From: Adiantum capillus-veneris
Taxonomy: Eukaryota > Streptophyta > Polypodiopsida > Polypodiales > Pteridaceae
Direction: 5' to 3'
DNA length: 64,000 nt
Assembly (NCBI GenBank): GCA_014529385.2
Contig: CM043968.1
Coordinates: forward strand, 9,176,648 to 9,240,647
Numbering within the stretch: the stretch's first letter is position 1; every line of letters starts with the position of its first letter. Below the pieces are notes generated by a model. The model was not told the DNA's origin and did not search any database. It was given only the letters and a program-made list of their open reading frames with translations. Made by a program: the position numbers and the translations under genes. Below are positions 58,202 to 64,000 of this stretch, one piece after another.

Positions 58202-58501
58202 CAAAGCAGCACGTGAGCATGGCTAGTGATGGTGTGTGTGGTCTCTATTGGATTGTGTGTCAGTGCTCTGTGCATTGTGTATGTGGTGTGTGTATATCAG
58301 CAATGAACAACGCAAGACCATCGTAGGCAAGTTGGAGCAATGATTGTAAAGTCAGGTTTGATCACAAGTATACAACAGAAGGCCATCATCAACAAAGTGC
58401 AAGACGCAATCTTACAAGACTAACAATGAGTAGATATACCTTGGGTTGTGCCTGTACGTAAAGTGCACATAGCAGGTGCATGACTTCAGGAAGAATCAAC
58501 A

Positions 58502-58668
58502 GTGTTGTATGTATGCACTGTGAGGGCTTTTTGTTCATTGACAGTAATGGGAACACAAAATTTGAGCACTTACAAGTGTAGAAAGACCAATATTGGGACC
58601 TTAGATATGGATGCTATTTCTCTCATCATAGAACGTTTGCATGAGGATTTTGAGGATGCACGCAAAGC
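58502..58668 (+). pseudogene. left part of an unidentified ORF interrupted by C3
   Basis: The frame reads RKTNIGTLDMDAISLIIERL and then HEDFEDARKA up to the C3 insertion. After removing C3 and one copy of its AAAGC duplication, the same frame continues at 63847 as KAWYDRVPNKEVHILVQELI. The join restores a continuous frame, so C3 landed in what was then an open coding sequence. The protein is not recognised. Upstream of about 58590 another frame also looks protein-like, so the true start or an intron is unclear. Confidence 0.5.
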
Positions 58669-58895
58669 TGTTACCATATACATGTGGTAGTGATGTGTGT
58701 GTACACACTAGGACCACCGGGGCATTTTTTCCCTCTTTAGGAGGTTTTTTCCCCCGTGCATTGTATATACGCCCATCACTCTAGGGCTATCTATCTTTCC
58801 ATTGCACACCAAGTAATACACTCTCTATTGTGTGCCTTGAGCTTCCTTTGTCTTCTCCAAGATGTGTGTGTTTCTCTGCAACCCTAATTCCAACA
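58669..58895 (+). repeat. 5' LTR of C3
   Basis: TGTTACCATATACATGTGGT to CCCTAATTCCAACA. ATTGTATATACG (58759-58770) is a plausible TATA element. Confidence 0.95.
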
Positions 58896-58897
58896 AT

Positions 58898-58909
58898 TGG
58901 TATCAGAGC
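58898..58909 (+). other. primer-binding site of C3
   Basis: TGGTATCAGAGC, two bases after the LTR; exact plant tRNA-Met consensus. Confidence 0.93.
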
Positions 58910-59197
58910 AGGTCACGCCCTCCCGGGCTTAGTCGCCAGCTACTCTAGCACACGCCTGCTCACTTTCACCGATTTCAGTGAGCTTTGGCGAGCGTTCGCA
59001 GGTCGACAAAAATTTTGGGAAAGATCAAAGAGCTTGGTCTGCTCAGAATTTTGATTTGAGCTCATTTTGGCCTACGTTTACACTACAGGCAGTACTGCAC
59101 ATGCTATTTCGCCATTTTGTGCAGAATTTCTGTCAGTGCCGTTTTCTGCATAACAGGTGCCTTATAGTCTTCTACGGTTTGTGCTATATAGCACAGG

Positions 59198-60100
59198 TTG
59201 TTCCCACTCCGTTTCTCCTATTTTCGTGCAGTTTTCACATCAGGTGCAACATTTACCACGGCTGACAACAACAACACAGATGTGTTCAAGATGTTTGCTG
59301 CTGAGGACAGGTTGGATGGGGACAACTACCCTATGTGGGCTTATATGATGCAACATGTTCTTGTGTCAAAGGGTGTCTGGAACATTGTGCAAGGCATTGA
59401 TGTACGTCCTGGTTCTGAGGAAGTAGGCGATGTTGAGGATGTTGCAGGTCTTGCTGCAAGGATTGCAGCTGTTAGAGTTGTTTTGCCTATGGCAGAACAA
59501 GCTCATTGGGATGTTAAGGATGCGCAGGCTCATGCATTGATTGCGTTGTCTGTGAAGCGCACCATTGTTCCTCACATCCGTTCAGCAAAATCTGCAAAAC
59601 AGGCTTGGGATATTTTAGCAGGTCTTTATGCAAGCCGCAATGAGGCTAAAATTTCTTTGCTGCGTAAAGAGCTGGAGTCGAAGATTATGAATGAGGAAGA
59701 TGATATGGACACTTTCCTTGCTAGTGTCAAGGATATCAATGATCAGCTTATTTCTGCAGGTGAAGTCATTTCAGACAGTTCCCTTGTGCAGACTGTTCTT
59801 GATGCCTTTCCAGATTCCTACTAGACTTTTGCTAGTACTTGGAGACTGATGACCCAAGGAAAGCCTGAAGTTGTCAAGTTTGATGCATTATGCACATTGC
59901 TGTTGCAAGAGTCACTTTCCAGAAAAAACAGGACTAGGCAGCGTGCAGTTGAACAGGCTTTTATTGCTTCTTAAAGAAAGGGTGGTAACAGTAATGCAGC
60001 CACTTCTTATGGTTCTGCTGCGAGTAGCAAAACTTATGTTCCTAATGCTTCTGCTCGCAGCACTTCGTCTGGAAATTCTCGTGATAAGGGCAAAAAGAAG
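59198..60100 (+). pseudogene. C3 gag, two in-frame stops
   Basis: The true start is probably a little inside the listed frame, near FTTADNNNTDVFKMFAAEDR. It continues LDGDNYPMWAYMMQHVLVSK, AHALIALSVKRTIVPHIRSA, KISLLRKELESKIMNEEDDM and FLASVKDINDQLISAGEVIS, then TAG at 59822-59824 within PDSY-stop-TFASTW and TAA at 59972-59974 within FIAS-stop-RKGG. Frame is unchanged across both. In context both look like glutamine codons that became stops by a single C-to-T change (CAG to TAG, CAA to TAA). Confidence 0.93.
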
Positions 60101-62068
60101 ATGCGTTGCCATTATTGTAAAGCCAATGATCACTTGATCAAGTCGTGTCCTAAGTTGAAGGCCAAAGAGGCTAAGAAGAAAGAGGATGGTTCCACTCCAA
60201 ATGCTGGTTCCACTACAAATGCAGCCATTGTTGAGTCTTCTGTGAAAGGAGACTGTGTTGTTGATGTTGATGCAGAATGGGCTTTTAGCGCAGAGTGCAC
60301 TTACAATCCTGATGTCCATGATGCATGCTTGTCAGTTGCTGCAGATTCACATGTGTGGTATTTCGACAGTGGTGCTACAAAGCACATTACCTCACATCGT
60401 GAATTGTTTACCTCTCTCGAGTCTGTCCCTCATGGGAATTCAGTCACTTGTGCCAACAACGCCTCTTATCCAGTTCAGGGAGTTGGAAAGATTGTGCTCA
60501 CTGCTGCTAATGGCAGTTTCTTCACACTTGTTGATGCACTTTATGTACCTCGGATCAAGAAGAATCTCTTGTCTGTATCCGCACTTGCTAGACTTGGACT
60601 TGTAGTCAAATTTGTGGATGACAGATGTACAATTCATGATCTCAGTTTTGGTGATGAAATTGTTCCATCTGGCCTTTTGTGCTGTGGGCTGTATAAGCTC
60701 ACTTTCTATGACAAGTGTGGACAAAATTTTGCAAATGCTGTTGCAGATTCAAGGGCTATTTCAGATGCAAAACTTTGGCATGCATGTTTTGGTCATCTGA
60801 ATTTTGTCACTTTGCTGCGTTTGCAGAAATCTGATATGGTTGCTTCTTTGCCACCTCTTGAAGCACCTATCAAACATGTCTATGAAGGCTGTATTTTGGG
60901 TAAGATGCAGCGTTCTAAATTTCCAAAGGATGGTTCAGTTTGGGCCACATGCAGGTTGCAACTTGTGCATAGTGATGTTTGTGGGCCCATGCAAACTCCG
61001 TCCTTGGGCAATTACCTGTACTTCGTGACTTTCATTGATGATTACTCCACGCATGCATGGGTATTTCCGCTTAAAGCGAAGTCCGAAGTTTTTATGTGCT
61101 TCAAACAATTTCTGGCTATGGCTGAAAATGTCTCAAAATGTATTATGGGCACCCTCCGTTCTGATCGAGGGGGGGAGTATATGTCTCATGAATTTAATGC
61201 ATTTCTGGCTAGTCGTGGGATAAAACACCAATGTACAGTGCCTTATACACCTCAGCAAAATAGTGTTGCTGAGAGGAAAAACAGGTCACTGACGGAAATG
61301 GCACGATGTATGGTCAAAAGTCAAGCTTTGCCGCATTCTTTTTATCTTGAGGCCATTATGTGTGCCACTTATGTACTTAACAGGTGTCCTACGAAAGCTT
61401 TGCAGTCTATTACTCCATATGAAGCATGGCATGATAGAAAACCTTCTATTGAGCACATGCGTGTTTTTGGATGTTTGGCATATGCTTTGGTGCCACAAGT
61501 GCAGCGCAGAAAATTGGATGATAAGGCTGTCAAATGTATTTTTGTTGGTTATAGTGCTGAAAGCAAAGGTTACAGGTTGTATCATCCGCAAACAAAACGT
61601 ATTCTGGTTTCTCGGGATGTAGTGTTTGTGGAAGATTCTGTTCAGCCCTTGCTGTCATGTACTAGAGACAGTAATGTAAGCTCACATGACATTTATGACA
61701 CTTTGTTGCCTCTTTTCAATGGTGGAAATACGAATGTAATTTCCAATGAGGCAAATGTACAGCCTATGGGGGTTTCTAAAAATGTTTTAGAACAGCCTAT
61801 TACTGATGCAGATGTACATGACGTAGTTGATGAGGAAAGGGCTGAAAATGAGCAGGCTAGAGGTATGCCAAAATGGTTGGTGCACACTTTGCGTGACAGT
61901 AAATTGGATGCACCTTTGTCTAGTCGTACTCGTTCAGGCTCTCGCCATGCATCTTATGCATCAGATTGTTATGCTTTGGCTGTGTCTAGCTTACATGATG
62001 TTGAGGAGCCTCTGACTTTTGATGAAGCACAAAATTCAGAAAATTGGATGGCTGCCATGCAATCATAA
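60101..62068 (+). pseudogene. C3 nucleocapsid, protease, integrase and RT start
   Basis: Same frame as gag, open for 655 codons. Zinc knuckle CHYCKANDHLIKSC at the start; protease VWYFDSGATKHITSHRELF with DSG intact; LWHACFGHLNFVTL ... CILGKMQ pre-integrase; integrase core with D in LVHSDVCGPM, D in RSDRGGEYMS and E in QNSVAERKN; EHMRVFGCLAYALVPQVQR linker; then the start of RT (FDEAQNSENWMAAMQS). It ends at TAA 62066-62068, after MQS, where relatives usually have an acidic residue (xEYDAL). All catalytic residues checked are present. Confidence 0.96.
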
Positions 62069-63544
62069 TATGATGCACTTATAGAAAATGACACATGGAC
62101 TTTATGTGATTTGCCTCATGGCAAAAAGGCCATTGGTACGAAGTGGGTTTACAAGTTGAAACGCAAGCTGGATGGTGAGATCGATCGCCATAAGGCTCGA
62201 CTTGTTGCAAAGGGTTATGCACAGCAAAAAGGCATAGATTATGAAGAGACGTTTGCTCCCACTTGTCATATGACTACTGTGCGTTTTCTATGTGCATTGG
62301 CAGCTCATTTTGGTTGGGATGTACATCAATCAGACATTGTTACTGCTTTCTTGAATGGTGACATATTTGAGGAAGTTTATGTAACGCAGCCTCGCGGTTT
62401 TGTCATAAAAGGACAAGAGGACAAAGTGTGCAAATGTAACAAGGCTTTGTATGGGTTGAAGCAATCTCCTCGTGCTTGGTATGAGAAAGCTGACACTCAT
62501 TTGGTCAAACAAGGCTTTCGTAATAGTCCAACAGAAAGCACATTGTATGTAAAGCGTGAGGGTGATCTACTTCTCATTGTGGTTCTTTATGTTGATGATT
62601 TGCTGATCATTGGACCAAATGAGAGTCATATTGCTGAATTTAAGGCTGATTTGAATGCTACTTTCAAGATGAAAGATTTGGGGCCGTTGCATCATTATTT
62701 GGGCATACAGTTTAAGCAGTGTGATGGTGGTATTGCCTTGTGTCAGAAAAGTTACATAGAGACATTGCTATGTAAGTTTGGACTTGAGGATTGCAAACAT
62801 ATTGCCACTCCCATGGAAACAGGTTTGAAGTTGAGTCTACATGATGCTAACGATCCTGCTGATGTCACTCTTTACCAAACTGATGTTGGCTGCCTCATTT
62901 ATGTATGCAACACAAGGCCGGATATTCAGTTTGCAGTCTCACAGGTCAGCAGATTTATGCATAGCCTAGGGTCTAAGCATTGGCAGGCTGTCAAGAGGAT
63001 TTTCCGCTACCTTAGTGGCACTTTACATCTTGTCTTGTTTTATCCCGAGGGGGGATCATTGCCGCCAGACTTACATGCTTTTTCGGACTCAGATTGGGCT
63101 GGTTGTTTTGACACGAGAGTGTCCACAAGTGGTTTTTGTTTCATGCTTGGCAGTTCATGTATATCATGGTTGAGCAAGAAGCAACCTACTATGGCCACTT
63201 CGAGTTGTGAGGCTGAGTACAGGGCAGTCTTCACAGCTACGGTTGAGTGTGTATGGCTCAGACGCCTTATGGCTGATTTGGGTGTTGGACAGGACACTGC
63301 CAACACTATCTACACTGACAGTCAGAGCGCATTGGCAGTTGCGAGGAACCCAGTTTTTCATGCTCGCACAAATCACATTGAGGTGCATTACCACTATGTC
63401 AAGGAGAGGCTCTCAGCAGGAGAGATCAGCTTGGCTTATGTGCCAACACAGGACAACCTTGCAGATCTTTTCACAAAGGCATTGTCTCGTGAGAAGCTTG
63501 AAGCTTTCCGCAAAGCTTTGGGCTTACTCCCCTTTGTGGACTGA
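62069..63544 (+). pseudogene. C3 reverse transcriptase and RNase H
   Basis: Continues the same frame to a TGA at 63542: NDTWTLCDLPHGKKAIGTKW, KARLVAKGYAQQKGIDYEET, SDIVTAFLNGDIFEEVYVTQ, CNKALYGLKQSPRAWYEK, VVLYVDDLLIIGPNESHIAE with YVDD intact, KDLGPLHHYLGIQF, TRPDIQFAVSQVSRFMHSLG, RNase H from SDSDWAGCFDTRVSTSGFCF through SCEAEYRAV and YTDSQSALAVARNPVFHART, and NLADLFTKALSREKLEAFRK. RT and RNase H are full length with their catalytic acids. Only the TAA at 62066 separates it from integrase. Confidence 0.96.
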
Positions 63545-63604
63545 TCCTGTCCTCAGGGCATGGCACTTCCCTTTACTCATGTGCCAGCTCTCGTTCACCG
63601 CATC

Positions 63605-63619
63605 ACTCCAGGGGGGATT
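63605..63619 (+). other. polypurine tract of C3
   Basis: CCAGGGGGGATT directly before the 3' LTR. Confidence 0.88.
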
Positions 63620-63846
63620 TGTTACCATATACATGTGGTAGTGATGTGTGTGAACACACTAGGACCGTCGGGGCATTTTTTCCCTCTTTAGGAGGTTTTT
63701 TCCCCCGTGCATTGTATATACGCCCATCACTCTAGGGCTATCTATCTTTCCATTGCACACCAAGTAACACACTCTCTATTGTGTGCATTGAGCTTCCTTC
63801 GTCTTCTCCAAGCTGTGTGCGTTTCTCTGCAACCCTAATTCCAACA
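63620..63846 (+). repeat. 3' LTR of C3
   Basis: TGTTACCATATACATGTGGT to CCCTAATTCCAACA, 227 bp, followed by AAAGC. Confidence 0.95.
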
Positions 63847-64000
63847 AAAGCCTGGTATGATCGCGTTCCTAACAAGGAAGTGCATATTCTTGTGCAAGAG
63901 CTCATAGATCCAGTGGCCCAATATGCCTTTAATGCAATGGTTCTATTCTTCCCTGGCAAGATGCCTACCACACAAGATGGGGGCCAATGGGTCATTTTGC
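63847..64000 (+). pseudogene. right part of the ORF interrupted by C3, runs off the window
   Basis: AAAGCC TGGTAT opens KAWYDRVPNKEVHILVQELI then DPVAQYAFNAMVLFFPGKMP and TTQDGGQWVI with no stop before the window ends. It is in phase with 58502-58668 once C3 is removed. Unidentified. It could belong to a host gene or to another mobile element. Confidence 0.5.

Larger units (their letters stand above)
58669..63846 (+). mobile_element. Ty1-copia retrotransposon C3, young and nearly intact
   Basis: LTRs 58669-58895 and 63620-63846, both 227 bp and differing at 8 positions by my count. Perfect 5-bp duplication AAAGC (58664-58668 and 63847-63851), PBS 58898-58909, purine tract CCAGGGGGGATT at about 63608-63619. 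One reading frame runs from gag to RNase H with three stop codons and no frameshift. Confidence 0.97.

Overview
The window is nuclear DNA of a land plant, built almost entirely of nested LTR retrotransposons in various states of decay. The evidence for a plant is Ty1-copia and chromodomain-bearing Ty3-gypsy elements, primer-binding sites matching initiator tRNA-Met, a long degenerate CCCTAAA-type (plant telomere) tract, a LINE fragment with a C-terminal zinc-finger tail, and one exon that reads like plant EH-domain protein EHD1. Very long CT/GA microsatellites and several gypsy LTR families that share one core-promoter block suggest a large, repeat-rich genome. A fern, lycophyte or gymnosperm is plausible, but I cannot decide from sequence alone. 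No intact cellular gene, tRNA, rRNA, CRISPR or operon is visible.

Layout. 1-700: antisense gypsy debris. 1220-6266: Ty1-copia element C1 (minus strand, LTRs, target-site duplication) inserted in a possible small inverted-repeat element. 7503-14718: Ty3-gypsy chromovirus G1 (minus), carrying a 218-bp hAT-type MITE in its reverse transcriptase. 14719-15251: an LTR fragment between two CT tracts. 15272-20520: gypsy G3 (plus; 5' LTR, gag, then a jump to the chromodomain), interrupted at 16930-20189 by a gag-only LTR element with a 5-bp ACCGG duplication. 20656-26335: a LINE 3' part (minus), interrupted at 20863-24940 by gypsy G2, which has gag and protease but no reverse transcriptase or integrase (duplication TGGGT). 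26340-38312: 5' half of another gypsy on the minus strand (gag, PBS, 1.1-kb LTR), interrupted at 26918-36618 by the 9.7-kb chromovirus G4 (duplication GTCAT). G4 itself contains a 1.25-kb mosaic LTR insertion.

38313-45014: decayed LTR remains, an EHD1-like exon, short repeats and a gag-protease-RT gypsy fragment. 45020-49691: copia C2 (minus; duplication AAGGA; catalytic part of RT deleted). 50465-50983: telomere-like tract. 50985-54430: degenerate tandem array whose ~590-bp period is a dimer of diverged ~290-bp halves. 54900-56230: broken coding remains of an unidentified, possibly transposon-like protein. 58068-58192: GT/GA compound microsatellite. 58669-63846: copia C3 (plus), the youngest and best preserved element, with one gag-pol frame broken by three stop codons. 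C3 sits inside another open reading frame that continues to the window end.

How the parts relate. Most coding regions are retrotransposon gag, protease, integrase, reverse transcriptase/RNase H and chromodomain, which together copy and insert the elements. The two LTR elements lacking pol would need enzymes from full relatives. Every gypsy LTR here, though otherwise very different, carries the same ~38-bp TATA-to-GGGGCC block; I regard that as the most interesting shared signal. Two other signals stand out: CT microsatellites sit exactly at truncated LTR ends, and one LTR of G4 has two adjacent blocks each inverted in place.
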